A DNA stretch of 64,000 nt from Parasedimentitalea denitrificans. Lineage in GTDB: Bacteria; Pseudomonadota; Alphaproteobacteria; Rhodobacterales; Rhodobacteraceae. The notes under the pieces are model-generated. The model saw only the letters and a list, made by a program, of their open reading frames with translations. It was not told the origin of the DNA and searched no databases. This document shows, in pieces, positions 19,368 to 29,616 of this stretch. Positions within the stretch are counted from its first letter, which is position 1. Every line of letters starts with the position of its first letter. The translations under genes and the position numbers were made by a program. The stretch is taken from NCBI RefSeq assembly GCF_011813015.1, contig NZ_QHLQ01000017.1, forward strand, positions 1 to 64,000, read 5' to 3'.

Positions 19368-21176
19368 TCAAACTCCAAATACACTGGCACCAGTATCGGC
19401 AGATCCGACAGCTTGGCGGAAAGGGGCAAACAGTTCACGTCCCATGCCAAAGGCATTGGCAGAGAGGTCCGCAGTTGCTGGTTCGCGTTCGGTAACGCCG
19501 GGGGTCACTATGTCTAGGGTTCCGGCAATTGCATCAACGCGCAAGATATCACCGTCCTGAATGTAGGCGATTGGACCACCGTCCAGTGCTTCGGGGACCA
19601 CATGGATTGCGGCGGGGATTTTACCGCTGGCGCCGGACATGCGACCATCCGTGACCAGCGCCACCTTATGTCCGCGACCCTGCAGGATCGACAGCATTGG
19701 CGTTAGGCTGTGCAGCTCGGGCATGCCGTTGGCCTTGGGGCCTTGGAACCGTACAACCACAATAACATCGCCGTTGAATTCGCCGGCCTTAAACGCTGCC
19801 TTGGCTTCTTCCTGATCGTGGAAGACCCGAACAGGGGCTTCGACAGTGCGGTGTTCCTCTGCGACGGCTGAGATCTTCATCACGCCAGTGCCAAGCGTGC
19901 CAGTTAGGCGGCTTAGCCCGCCTGTTGCTTGAAATGGATCAGAGGCAGGGCGTACAATTTTGTCGTTCAGGCTTTTGTCTGTGCCCTCGCGCCAGGTTAG
20001 GCCGTCCTCGCTTAGGAACGGTTCGGTGGTGTAGTTGTGCAGCCCGTCTCCTGCGACAGTTTTTGTGTCGGGATGTAGCAAGCCAGCCGAGAGCATTTCA
20101 CCGATCATGTAACCCAAGCCACCTGCCGCGTGAAAATGGTTCACGTCCGCCAAGCCATTGGGATAGACACGTGCCAGCAGTGGTACGACCTCAGACAGTT
20201 CTGCGAAGTCCTGCCAGTCCAGAATAATCCCACCTGCGCGCGCCATGGCAATCAGGTGAATGAGCAGATTGGTCGATCCACCTGTCGCCATAAGGCCAGC
20301 AATGCCATTGGCATAGGCTTTCTCATCCAAAATGTCGCAAACTGGCGTGTAAGCATTGCCCAAGGCACTAAGGGTTAGTGCTCGACGTCCGCCTTCCTTG
20401 GTCAGCGCATCGCGCAGCGGTGTGTTTGGATTGACGAAACTGGAGCCGGGCAGGTGCAGCCCCATGAACTCCATCAACATCTGGTTGGTGTTGGCAGTGC
20501 CGTAGAAGGTACAGGTTCCCGGCCCGTGATAGGCCGCCATTTCCGCCTTTAGCAATTCTTCGCGGCCGACTTCGCCTAGGGCGAATTTCTGACGGATCTT
20601 AGCCTTGTCATCATTGGCTAGGCCGCTGGTCATAGGTCCTGCTGGCAAGAACACGGCTGGCAGGTGGCCAAAGACTTGGGCGCCGATAATCAGGCCCGGC
20701 ACGATCTTGTCACACACGCCTAGAAAGACCGCCGCATCAAAGGTGTTGTGGCTGAGTGCCACAGCAGTGGCCATGGCAATAGCATCACGTGAAAACAGGC
20801 TTAACTCCATGCCAGCCTCACCTTGGGTGACGCCGTCACACATAGCGGGCACGCCACCGGCGACCTGCGCTGTGCCTCCGGCCTCGCGAACTGCATCGCG
20901 AACCATCTGGGGGTAGGTTTCAAACGGCTGGTGTGCTGACAACATGTCATTATAGGCGGTGACGATGCCAAGATGACCAACCGAAGCCTCAGCCAGTGCC
21001 GCTTGGTCAGGCCCAGCCGCGGCATAGGCATGTGCCTGTCCACTGCAGGACAGATGTGCCCGGGCAGGGCCTTTGCTTTGTGCTGCCTGCATCCGGTCCA
21101 GATAGGCCTGACGGGATGGGGCACTGCGGGTGATGATGCGTTCGGTGACCGACGCCAGTGTTCTATTCAGGGTCAT
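19368..21176 (-). CDS. edd: 6-phosphogluconate dehydratase
   Basis: ILVD/EDD-family iron-sulfur dehydratase producing KDPG from 6-phosphogluconate. Full length at 602 residues. Family marks are [20 protein letters not shown] near 72, the cluster cysteines in [18 protein letters not shown] near 106 and [20 protein letters not shown] near 216, and [21 protein letters not shown] near 510. It lies between zwf and eda in one operon. Confidence 0.96.
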   Translation of the reverse strand: MTLNRTLASVTERIITRSAPSRQAYLDRMQAAQSKGPARAHLSCSGQAHAYAAAGPDQAALAEASVGHLGIVTAYNDMLSAHQPFETYPQMVRDAVREAGGTAQVAGGVPAMCDGVTQGEAGMELSLFSRDAIAMATAVALSHNTFDAAVFLGVCDKIVPGLIIGAQVFGHLPAVFLPAGPMTSGLANDDKAKIRQKFALGEVGREELLKAEMAAYHGPGTCTFYGTANTNQMLMEFMGLHLPGSSFVNPNTPLRDALTKEGGRRALTLSALGNAYTPVCDILDEKAYANGIAGLMATGGSTNLLIHLIAMARAGGIILDWQDFAELSEVVPLLARVYPNGLADVNHFHAAGGLGYMIGEMLSAGLLHPDTKTVAGDGLHNYTTEPFLSEDGLTWREGTDKSLNDKIVRPASDPFQATGGLSRLTGTLGTGVMKISAVAEEHRTVEAPVRVFHDQEEAKAAFKAGEFNGDVIVVVRFQGPKANGMPELHSLTPMLSILQGRGHKVALVTDGRMSGASGKIPAAIHVVPEALDGGPIAYIQDGDILRVDAIAGTLDIVTPGVTEREPATADLSANAFGMGRELFAPFRQAVGSADTGASVFGV

Positions 21177-21207
21177 TTGGTGCCGCTTTTCTGTTCAGTG
21201 CCTTGGG

Positions 21208-22659
21208 TCATTTGCCGATGCTACGCCAGCTTCGCTCGTCGCGATGAAGCAGCCGTAGGGAGTCTTCGGGGCCTGAGCTGCCGACGTCATAAGGGAGAGG
21301 TACATTTCGGCCGTTGTCCCAACCTGCGATGATTGGGTCGGCCCAGGCCCAGGCCGCTTCGACTTCGTCACCACGCATAAATAGGGTCTGGTTGCCACGG
21401 ATCACATCCATGATCAGCCGCTCATAGGCATCCTGTGGGCGCTCATCCTGTGGTAGGCTGTCAGCAAACGTCATGTCCAAAGCGGCCTGGGTCAGGCGCA
21501 TACCGCCGGGGCCGGGATCTTTGATTGTGGTGTGCAGGGTGATGCCTTCGTCGGGCTGCAGACGGATCACTAGTACATTCCCTTTGGCCGGATCACTGCC
21601 TTGAAAGATGTTGTGCGGCGGGTCGCGAAAGAAGACCGCGATTTCCGAAGCCCGTTCGCGTAGGCATTTTCCGGTCCGCAGGTAGAACGGAGTGCCTGCC
21701 CAACGCCAGTTTGCAACCTGCACCTTCATCGCAATAAAGCTTTCGGTCTGGCTGTCAGGATTTCCTGCATGGTCCCGGTAACTGCCCTGACCATTTTGGT
21801 CACGGTATTGCCCTCGGGCGATGTCAGAGTTCTCAACAGGCTCCAGCGCCTCGATCACTTTGACTTTCTCGTTGCGCACGGCGTCAGGGGTGAAGTTGCC
21901 AGGAGGTTCCATTGCTGTCAGGCAGAGCAGCTGCATCAGGTGGTTCTGTACCATGTCACGCATTGCGCCAGAGCGGTCATAGTATTCGCCGCGCCCTTCA
22001 ACGCCGATGCTTTCGGCCACGGTGATTTGTACGTGGTCGATGTGTGAAGAGTTCCACAGCGGTTCGAACAGTGAATTGGCAAACCGCAGGGCCATCAGGT
22101 TCTGCACGGTTTCTTTGCCCAAGTAGTGATCGATCCGATAGATCTGAGATTCTTCGAAATTGGCCCGCAGTGCCTTGTTCAGGGCCTGAGCGCTTTCCAG
22201 ATCGTGGCCAAAGGGTTTTTCTACAACTATGCGGCTGTCATCAGTTGCGATGCCAGTGCCACGTAGGCGGGTCGCAATGTCGCCGAACAAGCTGGGCGCA
22301 ACAGACAGATAGAATGCGCGCACGACGTCCGGGCGCATATGTTTGGCCAGTTCGTCCCAGCCGCGTTCACCTTTGGCATCAATTGCGACATAGTCCAGTA
22401 ACTTAATAAAGGCCGCGACATCCTTGTCGTTTACCTCATTTTTTTGACCAAACTGCCAAACGGCCTCGGCCACCTGTTGGCGAAAGCTGTCCACGTCCAT
22501 ATCACTACGAGACGCGCCGATAATGCGTGATTGGTCGCTAAACTGACCCAGCTGGAACCGGTGGAACAGGCTAGGAAGGATCTTTCGTCGGGCGAGGTCG
22601 CCGGTTGCTCCGAAAAGCACCAGGTCAAAAGATTGGACGGGTATGACTCGGGAAACCAT
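21208..22659 (-). CDS. zwf: Glucose-6-phosphate 1-dehydrogenase
   Basis: Oxidises glucose-6-phosphate to 6-phosphogluconolactone. The 483-residue protein has an N-terminal nucleotide-binding segment FGATGDLARRKILPSLF near 15 and the active-site signature YRIDHYLGKETVQNL near 172, containing the catalytic His and Lys. The VEKPFGHDLESA motif lies near 143. It is downstream of pgi and upstream of edd. No lactonase gene (pgl) accompanies it, although zwf-pgl-pgi is a common alphaproteobacterial arrangement. Confidence 0.96.
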   Translation of the reverse strand: MVSRVIPVQSFDLVLFGATGDLARRKILPSLFHRFQLGQFSDQSRIIGASRSDMDVDSFRQQVAEAVWQFGQKNEVNDKDVAAFIKLLDYVAIDAKGERGWDELAKHMRPDVVRAFYLSVAPSLFGDIATRLRGTGIATDDSRIVVEKPFGHDLESAQALNKALRANFEESQIYRIDHYLGKETVQNLMALRFANSLFEPLWNSSHIDHVQITVAESIGVEGRGEYYDRSGAMRDMVQNHLMQLLCLTAMEPPGNFTPDAVRNEKVKVIEALEPVENSDIARGQYRDQNGQGSYRDHAGNPDSQTESFIAMKVQVANWRWAGTPFYLRTGKCLRERASEIAVFFRDPPHNIFQGSDPAKGNVLVIRLQPDEGITLHTTIKDPGPGGMRLTQAALDMTFADSLPQDERPQDAYERLIMDVIRGNQTLFMRGDEVEAAWAWADPIIAGWDNGRNVPLPYDVGSSGPEDSLRLLHRDERSWRSIGK

Positions 22660-22687
22660 GGTTTTCTCTGACGTTATTAGCTTGAGG

Positions 22688-24310
22688 TTAGGTTTGATTA
22701 GGGGAAGCGGCTAATTTGGAGAGCAATCCCTTGGTTGAGCCGTCTTTGGTTTCTGCGGATGCGCCTTCGACCATTGGCAGCAGTGCAACTGCGAGCTCTT
22801 TGCCCAATTCAACACCCCATTGGTCGAATGAGTTGATCCCCCAAATCGCGCCTTCGGTGAACACGCGGTGTTCATAAAGGGCGATGATCTGCCCCAGGTG
22901 GAACGGCGTGAGTTTAGGGTAGGCGATGGTGATCGATGGGCGGTCGCCCGGAAAGCTGAGATGTGCCGCCATGCGGTCTTGTTCTGCGCCTTCAAAACCA
23001 CGCTTGGCAGCGACGTCGCGGGCCTCGGCGTGGGAGCGGCCACGCATCAAGGCCTCGGATTGGGCCAGGCAATTGGCCTTTAGCAAGTTGTGGTGATGTT
23101 GCAGGTCTGATTCATGCGCTTCGGCGGCGATCAGGAACTCTGCTGGGACAACTTTGGTGCCTTGGTGCAGCAATTGATAGAACGCGTGCTGACCATTGGT
23201 GCCGGGCTCACCCCAGACCACCGGGCCAGAGGCGCGGGGTAGGGCGCTTCCGTCTTGGGCGACTCGCTTGCCATTGCTCTCCATATCGAGTTGCTGAAGA
23301 TAAGCGGGCAGGCGTTGCAGGTGTTGATCATAGGGGAGGACAGCACGGCTGCCATAGCCGCAGATGTTGTTGTGCCAAATGCCAACTAGCCCTAGCAAAA
23401 CCGGTAGGTTTTCTCTCAGGGGAGTGGATTTGAAGTGGGTGTCCATCGCGTCGGCGCCGCGCAAGAAGTCAGTGAAATTCTCTGGTCCAACCGCCAACAT
23501 GATAGGTAACCCGACAGGCCCCCAGAGCGAATAGCGCCCCCCGACCCAATCCTCAAAGCCAAAGACACGTTCAGGCGCGATTCCCAGTGCGGCCGTCTTA
23601 TCCTGTGCGGTTGAAACGGCTGCCAGATGATCTGCAGCATTGTCACCTAGTGCCGCCCGTAACCACACCAATGCCGTTTCGGCGTTGGTCATGGTCTCGA
23701 TTGTGGTGAATGTTTTGGAGGCAACGATGACTAATGTTCGCTGGGGATCCAAATTGGCCAGTGTGTCATGGATGTGTGCTCCATCCACATTAGAAACGAA
23801 ATGGCACCTAGGGCCATCGTGGTAGGGGGTCAATGCTAAAGTCGCCATGGCCGGGCCTAGGTCAGAGCCGCCAATGCCGATGTTGATGACATCAGTGAAC
23901 CGTCCACCATCAGCAGATTGGATCTCCCCGCTACGTACGCCTTTGGCAAAGATCTCCATCTGGTGGCGAATTGAACGGATTTCGGGAAGCACATCCACTC
24001 CGTTGACTAAGATTGGAGTGTCGGATTGCGCCCTCAGTGCAGTGTGAAGCACAGCACGTCCTTCGGTGGTGTTGATCTGATCCCCGTCAGACATTGCTTT
24101 GATCTTGGCGTCAAGATCCACGTGATTGGCCAGTCGTAGGAGTAGGTCCAGAGCGGTACTGTCCAAGCTGGTTTTGGAATAATCCAGCAACAGGTCGTCA
24201 CTATCTGCCGAGAAAGATGCGAACCTTTCCGCATCCCCGAACAGCGACAGAATTGGAGTATTGGCCGACTCGACCCTATGCGACTCTAGTTGCTGCCAAA
24301 TGGCTTCCAT
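22688..24310 (-). CDS. pgi: Glucose-6-phosphate isomerase
   Basis: Interconverts glucose-6-phosphate and fructose-6-phosphate. Full length at 540 residues. Signatures are [15 protein letters not shown] near 144, [13 protein letters not shown] near 203, [17 protein letters not shown] near 256 and the C-terminal [16 protein letters not shown] near 495. First gene of the pgi-zwf-edd-eda operon. A palindromic operator-like site lies 55-66 bases upstream. Confidence 0.96.
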   Translation of the reverse strand: MEAIWQQLESHRVESANTPILSLFGDAERFASFSADSDDLLLDYSKTSLDSTALDLLLRLANHVDLDAKIKAMSDGDQINTTEGRAVLHTALRAQSDTPILVNGVDVLPEIRSIRHQMEIFAKGVRSGEIQSADGGRFTDVINIGIGGSDLGPAMATLALTPYHDGPRCHFVSNVDGAHIHDTLANLDPQRTLVIVASKTFTTIETMTNAETALVWLRAALGDNAADHLAAVSTAQDKTAALGIAPERVFGFEDWVGGRYSLWGPVGLPIMLAVGPENFTDFLRGADAMDTHFKSTPLRENLPVLLGLVGIWHNNICGYGSRAVLPYDQHLQRLPAYLQQLDMESNGKRVAQDGSALPRASGPVVWGEPGTNGQHAFYQLLHQGTKVVPAEFLIAAEAHESDLQHHHNLLKANCLAQSEALMRGRSHAEARDVAAKRGFEGAEQDRMAAHLSFPGDRPSITIAYPKLTPFHLGQIIALYEHRVFTEGAIWGINSFDQWGVELGKELAVALLPMVEGASAETKDGSTKGLLSKLAASPNQT

Positions 24311-24364
24311 CTGATCCTGTTCCTTGCTGCTAAAGCGGACAAATTGCCTAGATGATGGCGAAAA

Positions 24365-24376
24365 GTTAGCGGTAAC
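24365..24376. promoter_or_regulatory. LacI-type operator-like site upstream of pgi
   Basis: GTTAGCGGTAAC is a near-perfect dyad with a central CG, the style of LacI-family operators. It begins 55 bases before the pgi ATG. The site upstream of gap (58189-58200, read on the minus strand) is GTTAGCGATAAC, 11 of 12 bases identical. This suggests one regulator acts on both units, possibly a homologue of the central-carbon LacI proteins PckR or CceR (from memory, not aligned). Confidence 0.5.
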
Positions 24377-24465
24377 ATTGCGGTGTATAGCGCCAACATT
24401 CGCAAATAGCGAGGGCTACATTGTCTCAGTATGTAGCTGGGGTGTCCATCGACAGTTCGTTGGGG

Positions 24466-25461
24466 TCAGATGCGCTGGCCATCTTTATCAAATATCAAGC
24501 ACTTACCTTCGTCGAAATCGAGCGCAATTTCTTGGTCAACTTGCGCGTTGTATTGGCCAAACATGCGCGAGGTAAAGGTTAGGTCGTCGCCAATATCCAC
24601 CAGAATATTTGTGTCCCCACCTAAGTTTTCGACATGTACCACTTTGCCTTTCAGGCGACCGTTGGCGTTGACCTGAGCGTACTCGGGGCGGATTCCAACA
24701 AACTGCCCCTCAGGTCCGCCTAACATTGTGGCAGGAACAAAGTTCATAGACGGAGAACCAATGAATTCCGCAACAAACCGGTTGGCAGGATTGTTGTAGA
24801 TTTCCATAGGGCTGCCAACTTGTTCCACACGCCCGTCACGTAGCACAACAATCTTATCGGCCAGCGTCATCGCCTCAATCTGGTCGTGGGTCACATAGAT
24901 CATGCTGGCGCCAAGTTGACGGTGCAGTCGCGCGATTTCCAAACGGGTATTCATCCGAAGCGCAGCGTCCAGATTGGACAGTGGTTCGTCGAACAGGAAC
25001 AGCTCGGGTTCACGCACAACGGCCCGCCCGATGGCAACCCGCTGGCGTTGACCGCCAGACAATTCAGAGGGGCGTCGGTCGAGATAGTCAGCAAGCGACA
25101 ACATCCGGCTGGCCTCGGCCACACGTTCGGCGATTTCATCCTTGGGCTTGCGCTCTTGTTTCAAGGCCAGTGCCATGTTTTCGCGCACTGTCAGATGCGG
25201 ATAGAGCGCATAGGATTGGAAAACCATGGCGATGCCACGTTTCGCTGGCGGCACGTCATTGACGGACCGTCCCCCAATGTCGATGTCTCCGGACGTGGTT
25301 TCCTCTAGCCCTGAGATTACGCGGAGCAGGGTGGACTTACCGCAACCCGAAGGGCCAACAAAGACCACAAACTCGCCTTCTTCGACGGTTAGATCTATGT
25401 TCTTCAGGACTTCGACCTTGCCAAAGGATTTGCAGACGTTGCTAAGTTTGAGTGCGGTCAT
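24466..25461 (-). CDS. Sugar ABC transporter ATP-binding protein (UgpC/MalK type)
   Basis: ATPase of 331 residues with Walker [14 protein letters not shown] near 36, Q-loop [14 protein letters not shown] near 80, signature [15 protein letters not shown] near 132 and Walker [14 protein letters not shown] near 154. A C-terminal OB-like regulatory domain typical of carbohydrate importers follows (from about 235, [12 protein letters not shown] onward). Last gene of the operon headed by murQ. Its partners are the two permeases and binding protein upstream, so an amino-sugar or muropeptide-derived sugar is the probable cargo (inference from context). Confidence 0.92.
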   Translation of the reverse strand: MTALKLSNVCKSFGKVEVLKNIDLTVEEGEFVVFVGPSGCGKSTLLRVISGLEETTSGDIDIGGRSVNDVPPAKRGIAMVFQSYALYPHLTVRENMALALKQERKPKDEIAERVAEASRMLSLADYLDRRPSELSGGQRQRVAIGRAVVREPELFLFDEPLSNLDAALRMNTRLEIARLHRQLGASMIYVTHDQIEAMTLADKIVVLRDGRVEQVGSPMEIYNNPANRFVAEFIGSPSMNFVPATMLGGPEGQFVGIRPEYAQVNANGRLKGKVVHVENLGGDTNILVDIGDDLTFTSRMFGQYNAQVDQEIALDFDEGKCLIFDKDGQRI

Positions 25462-25463
25462 GA

Positions 25464-26492
25464 TCAGGATCCAGTCAGGTCAACAGGGCGGCCGGAGCGG
25501 ATGCTCTGGTCGGCGGCCAAACAGATTTCAAGTGATGATACGGCGTCACTCATATGGCGGGTCAGGTCGATGTCTTCGGCGATTGCGCGCAGCATGTAGG
25601 CCTGTTCGGCATCACATAATTGCTGATGGCCGGGTTCACCTGGGAGGTCGATGACTTGGTCGCCGTCGGGGCGATGTACAAGCAGGGCGCCAACAGATGT
25701 ATGGCCGTCAACGTCGTCTGACCCGGCCTTGTCCTTTTCGGTGATCGACACTGATCCGTTGGGTGTGATGACGTCTTTTACAAAGAACGCCGTTTCGGAC
25801 ATCATTGGGCCCCAGCCTGCTTCGTACCAGGCAACTGAATTGTCTTCGAAAATCACTTGGAATTGGCCGTAATTGTACATGTCCTCGGCGATTTCATCTG
25901 ATAAGCGCAGGCCCATACCGTTGACCTGAACAGGCTTGGCGTCGGTGATTTGGCACATGACATCCACATAGTGCACGCCACAATCGACGATAGGGGAGGT
26001 AGTCTGCATCAAAGCCTTGTGGGTTTCCCAGGTTTCGCCGCTGGATTGCTGGTTTAGGTTCATGCGGAACACATATGGACCACCCAAATTGCGGGCTTCT
26101 TCGATCAAACGCACCCAGGATGGGTGATGGCGTAAGATGTAACCAATGACCAGTTTGCGGTTCAGTTCAATGGCCTTGGAAGTGACGCGCTTGGCGTCAT
26201 CCACAGTTGTTGCTAGCGGCTTTTCAACAAACACATGCGCACCTGCCTCCATCCCGGCAATTGCGTAGTCCGCGTGGCTGTCCGAATAGGTGGCGACGAC
26301 GACGAGGTCAGGTTTGACTTCACTCAGGGCGACCTGGAAATCAGTGAAAACTGGATAGCCTTGCAGATCAGGGTGGCTGACCTCGCCAGATCGATTGACC
26401 AGTCCAACTATCTGCGCCCCTGCGTGATGGTGATGCGCAAGCGCATGTGATAGCCCCATGTTGCCGAGGCCAGCGATTAATACACGGATCAT
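25464..26492 (-). CDS. Gfo/Idh/MocA-family oxidoreductase of unknown substrate
   Basis: NAD(P)-dependent dehydrogenase of 342 residues. The N-terminal Rossmann motif is [15 protein letters not shown], the conserved EKP motif appears as [15 protein letters not shown] near 92, and the catalytic-domain histidine segment is [13 protein letters not shown] near 176. Related enzymes oxidise or epimerise sugars and inositols. It is embedded between the permease (four-base overlap) and the ATPase (two-base gap) of an amino-sugar ABC operon, so it probably acts on the imported sugar. The reaction is not predictable from sequence alone. Confidence 0.85.
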   Translation of the reverse strand: MIRVLIAGLGNMGLSHALAHHHHAGAQIVGLVNRSGEVSHPDLQGYPVFTDFQVALSEVKPDLVVVATYSDSHADYAIAGMEAGAHVFVEKPLATTVDDAKRVTSKAIELNRKLVIGYILRHHPSWVRLIEEARNLGGPYVFRMNLNQQSSGETWETHKALMQTTSPIVDCGVHYVDVMCQITDAKPVQVNGMGLRLSDEIAEDMYNYGQFQVIFEDNSVAWYEAGWGPMMSETAFFVKDVITPNGSVSITEKDKAGSDDVDGHTSVGALLVHRPDGDQVIDLPGEPGHQQLCDAEQAYMLRAIAEDIDLTRHMSDAVSSLEICLAADQSIRSGRPVDLTGS

Positions 26493-27328
26493 TTGACAGC
26501 TCCTGATGTGATGCCGCGGATCAGTTGGCGTGAGAAAATCACATACAGGATCATCACCGGTAGGATTGCCATCGATAGTGCGGACAGGACGGCGTTCCAG
26601 TCAGTGACAAACTGGCCGATGAACACCTGGCTACCCAAGGTCAGGGTCTTGGTTTCCTCGGCAGGGGCAAGGATCAACGGGAACCACAGGTCGTTCCAGA
26701 TCGGTATCATGTTGAACACGGCCACCGTTGCCATCGCCGGGCGTACCAGTGGCAGCACCAAGCGGAAGAAGATTGTGTATTCCGACAGCCCGTCGATGCG
26801 GCCAGCGTTCTTCAAATCATCGCTGACCTGACGCATGAATTCGGACAGAATGAACACCGCCAGCGGCAGACCCTGTGCTGTATAGACTAGGATCAACGCC
26901 CACAGAGAATTGACCAGCCCAGTACTGACCATCATTTCCAAAATGGCGACAGTGCCGATGCGGATCGGGATCATGATGCCCAGTGCTAGATACAGGCCCA
27001 TGAGCATGTTGCCTTTGAACCGGTACTCGGCCAGTGCAAATGCGGCCATGGCGCCAAACAAAAGCACAAAGAACAATGTGGCTACGGTGACAATCATGGA
27101 GTTCTGGAAGTAGAGGAAAAAGTCCCCCTGCTTCATCACTGTCTGATAGCCGATCATTGTGAAACTGTCGCCATCAGGTAGCGCAAGTGGGTCGCGAAAG
27201 ATAGCTTTGCGGGTCTTGAAGCTGTTGATCAGGATCACAAAGACCGGAAACAGCGCAATCAGAGTGTATGCGATTAGCGCGGCGTGAGCGGCAAAGCTGT
27301 TCAGCGGGTTATGGCGGGCTTTTGACAT
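26489..27328 (-). CDS. Carbohydrate ABC transporter permease (MalG type)
   Basis: Integral membrane protein of 279 residues with about six hydrophobic spans. The EAA loop is YTIFFRLVLPLVRPAMATVA near 205, preceded by AGRIDGLSE as in MalG-type permeases. It pairs with the MalF-type permease encoded 13 bases upstream and uses the UgpC/MalK-type ATPase at the operon end. Confidence 0.92.
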   Translation of the reverse strand: MSKARHNPLNSFAAHAALIAYTLIALFPVFVILINSFKTRKAIFRDPLALPDGDSFTMIGYQTVMKQGDFFLYFQNSMIVTVATLFFVLLFGAMAAFALAEYRFKGNMLMGLYLALGIMIPIRIGTVAILEMMVSTGLVNSLWALILVYTAQGLPLAVFILSEFMRQVSDDLKNAGRIDGLSEYTIFFRLVLPLVRPAMATVAVFNMIPIWNDLWFPLILAPAEETKTLTLGSQVFIGQFVTDWNAVLSALSMAILPVMILYVIFSRQLIRGITSGAVK

Positions 27329-27340
27329 CTCTGCGGCTCC

Positions 27341-28255
27341 TTAGAACTGATACCGGCGCAGGCGGGTCTGGATACCAAACAGGTAGATACAGACGCCCAC
27401 CAGAATGATACCAAACATGCCGCTGGCGATGGCTGATCCCATGTGTGGATCCCCCAGTTGCAGCTGGAAGCCAAAGAAGGTGCGATACATAAACGTACCC
27501 AAAATATCGGTCGAGAAGGCTGGCCCAGCAAGCGCGCCTTGGGTGGTGTAGATCAAGTCAAAGGCGTTGAAATTACCAACAAAGGTCAGGATTGAAATGA
27601 TCCCGATCGAGGGTAAGATCAGTGGCAGCTTGATTTTCCAGAATGCCGAGAAACCGGTGATTCCGTCCACTTCGCCTGCTTCAAGAACTTCTTCCGGGAT
27701 CGTTAGAAGGGCCGCATAGATCAGCATCATCGGGATGCCGACAAACTGCCAGACCGAGATCAGCGCCAATGTGGTCAGGGCGTATTCTTCTTTGCCCAGA
27801 TATGGAGCGTATAGCCATTTCAAGCCAACTGCTTTCAACATATCGGGGGTGATGCCCCAGATGGGGGATAGGATCAGCTTCCAAGCGAAGCCTACGATCA
27901 CAAATGACAGGATCGTGGGTACAAAAATAGCGGTGCGGTAAAGCGCGGCAAAGCGTAGTCTGGGGTGGCTAAGAATAGCGGCCAAGGCGATGCCAATCGG
28001 GTTCTGCACGATCATGTGGACGAAGAAGAACCAGAAATTATTGCCGAGCGCATTCCAGAATTGGCCTGACCAATGGGCATCACCAAACAGGGTGCGAAAA
28101 TTGTCCAGCCCGGCGAACTGGCGTACCTGATCCACCTCGGTGTACAGAGCTAGCCGCAAGGTGTTGAACAGTGGGAAGATCATGATCGCGGTGTAGACCA
28201 GCACAGCAGGGGCCAAGAATACAACGACGTGCCATTTGATGCCTGATTTCTTCAT
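27341..28255 (-). CDS. Carbohydrate ABC transporter permease (MalF type)
   Basis: About 304 residues with six or more membrane spans. The EAA loop FSAFWKIKLPLILPSIGIIS near 205 is preceded by EAGEVDGITG. The start is placed at the ATG at 28255, which has GAGG six bases upstream; an in-frame ATG 12 codons earlier would lie over an intercistronic hairpin and has no ribosome site. It follows the binding-protein gene. Confidence 0.9.
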   Translation of the reverse strand: MKKSGIKWHVVVFLAPAVLVYTAIMIFPLFNTLRLALYTEVDQVRQFAGLDNFRTLFGDAHWSGQFWNALGNNFWFFFVHMIVQNPIGIALAAILSHPRLRFAALYRTAIFVPTILSFVIVGFAWKLILSPIWGITPDMLKAVGLKWLYAPYLGKEEYALTTLALISVWQFVGIPMMLIYAALLTIPEEVLEAGEVDGITGFSAFWKIKLPLILPSIGIISILTFVGNFNAFDLIYTTQGALAGPAFSTDILGTFMYRTFFGFQLQLGDPHMGSAIASGMFGIILVGVCIYLFGIQTRLRRYQF

Positions 28256-28276
28256 GCCGACCTCTTCATGTTGAAT

Positions 28277-28303
28277 GTTCCGGGCCAGCATGTAGCCCGG
28301 AAC
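28277..28303 (-). other. Intercistronic hairpin between binding-protein and permease genes
   Basis: GTTCCGGGC (28277-28285) and GCCCGGAAC (28295-28303) form a perfect 9-bp stem with a 9-nt loop, 19 bases after the binding-protein stop. Such hairpins after substrate-binding protein genes usually protect the upstream mRNA and lower expression of the permease genes. No T-run follows, so it is not a full terminator. Confidence 0.6.
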
Positions 28304-28321
28304 TTTGATACGTGGGTGGTC

Positions 28322-29572
28322 TTACTTGTGCGGAGCGTACCAGCTGGACAGGCCGTTTTGCAGCTCCATGCCTAGATCGCTGGCTGTTTTGCTGCCTTTG
28401 ATCGCAGCAACCGATGCGCCCCAGGTTTCGTTTTCGAGGTTTGGAGTACCGCGTGACAGAACCTGGTATGTTGACCGGATGGTCGACTCACACTCGCCGC
28501 GCCAGCTGACGAATTCCTGAGCTAGTGGATCTTCCATTGCTACGTCGTGGTTGGACAACGAGAAGAAGCCAGGCAGTGCGTTTGCGTAGATGCCTGCAAA
28601 CTCAGATGTGCCCATCCAGTTGAGGAAGGTTTTGGCGGCCTCGGCATTAGGCGATGCAGCGTTCATTCCCAGCGCGATGTCGGTGTGATCCGAGATGTAG
28701 CAGGTGTCGCCGGCGTTCATCACTGGAGCCTTGAAGGCACCCATTTCAAAGTCAGCCTGCGCGTTGAAGCCTGTGATTTCCCAGCTGCCGGCCGGATAGA
28801 TTGCAGCGCGACCCAAGGTGAAGATGTTCTGGCTGTCAGGATAGGTTTGGGCCTCATAGCCGTCGCCCAAGTACTCGCCCCATTTGGCCAGCGCCTCATA
28901 AGGTGCGACCCACTGGGCATCTGTAAGCTTTTGCTCACCAGCGATCAATGCTAGACGGCCTTCTTCACCTTTCCAGTAGTTCGGACCGATGTTGTTATAG
29001 CCCATTGTGGCGGCTTCCCACTGGTCGTTGGTGCCCATCGCCAATGGAATGTAGTTGCCATCTGCCTTAATTGTCCCAAGCGCGGCAAAGAACTCTGCCT
29101 CAGTCTCTGGTACTTCGATGCCCAGCTCAGCAAACACTTCTTTGTTGTAGATGAAGCCGTGAATAACCGAAGCCATGGGCATACAGAACGAAGCTGACGC
29201 ATCGTCGGTCTGCCAGGCAGATTTGGCTACGTCTGAGAAGTTGTTCATGCCTTCCAAGCCTGAGAGGTCTGCCAAGTGGCCGCCGTCATAGAGTGCCAGT
29301 GACGCGTCAAATGGGCGACAGGTGATCAGATCACCGGCGCTGCCTGCATCCAGTTTTGAGTTCAGAACTGCATTGTACTCTGCTGGGGCAGAAGGTGTGA
29401 ATTTAACCTTGATGCCAGGGTTTGCAGCCTCAAATGCGGGAATGATTTTGTCCTGCCACAGGGTCAGGTCATCATTGCGCCAGCTTTCGATGGTTAGTGT
29501 TACTTCAGCAGCAGCAGCGCTGCCCAAAATAGTCGAACCCAAGAGTGCTAGGCTTAGTAGTTTCCGGTTCAT
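28322..29572 (-). CDS. Sugar ABC transporter substrate-binding protein
   Basis: Periplasmic family-1 extracellular solute-binding protein of 416 residues with a signal peptide (residues about 1-22, LLGSTILGSAAAAEV). It has the usual ESWRNDDLTLWQDKIIPAFEAANPG-type start of the mature chain (quoted in part) and acidic and aromatic residues throughout. It lies directly downstream of murQ, before the two permeases. The ligand is likely GlcNAc, MurNAc or a chito- or muro-oligosaccharide given the catabolic genes across the divergent promoter; this is contextual. Confidence 0.9.
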   Translation of the reverse strand: MNRKLLSLALLGSTILGSAAAAEVTLTIESWRNDDLTLWQDKIIPAFEAANPGIKVKFTPSAPAEYNAVLNSKLDAGSAGDLITCRPFDASLALYDGGHLADLSGLEGMNNFSDVAKSAWQTDDASASFCMPMASVIHGFIYNKEVFAELGIEVPETEAEFFAALGTIKADGNYIPLAMGTNDQWEAATMGYNNIGPNYWKGEEGRLALIAGEQKLTDAQWVAPYEALAKWGEYLGDGYEAQTYPDSQNIFTLGRAAIYPAGSWEITGFNAQADFEMGAFKAPVMNAGDTCYISDHTDIALGMNAASPNAEAAKTFLNWMGTSEFAGIYANALPGFFSLSNHDVAMEDPLAQEFVSWRGECESTIRSTYQVLSRGTPNLENETWGASVAAIKGSKTASDLGMELQNGLSSWYAPHK

Positions 29573-29616
29573 GTCTTTCTCCCTTTTACAATCGTTAATC
29601 GGCCTGATGGCCGTAC

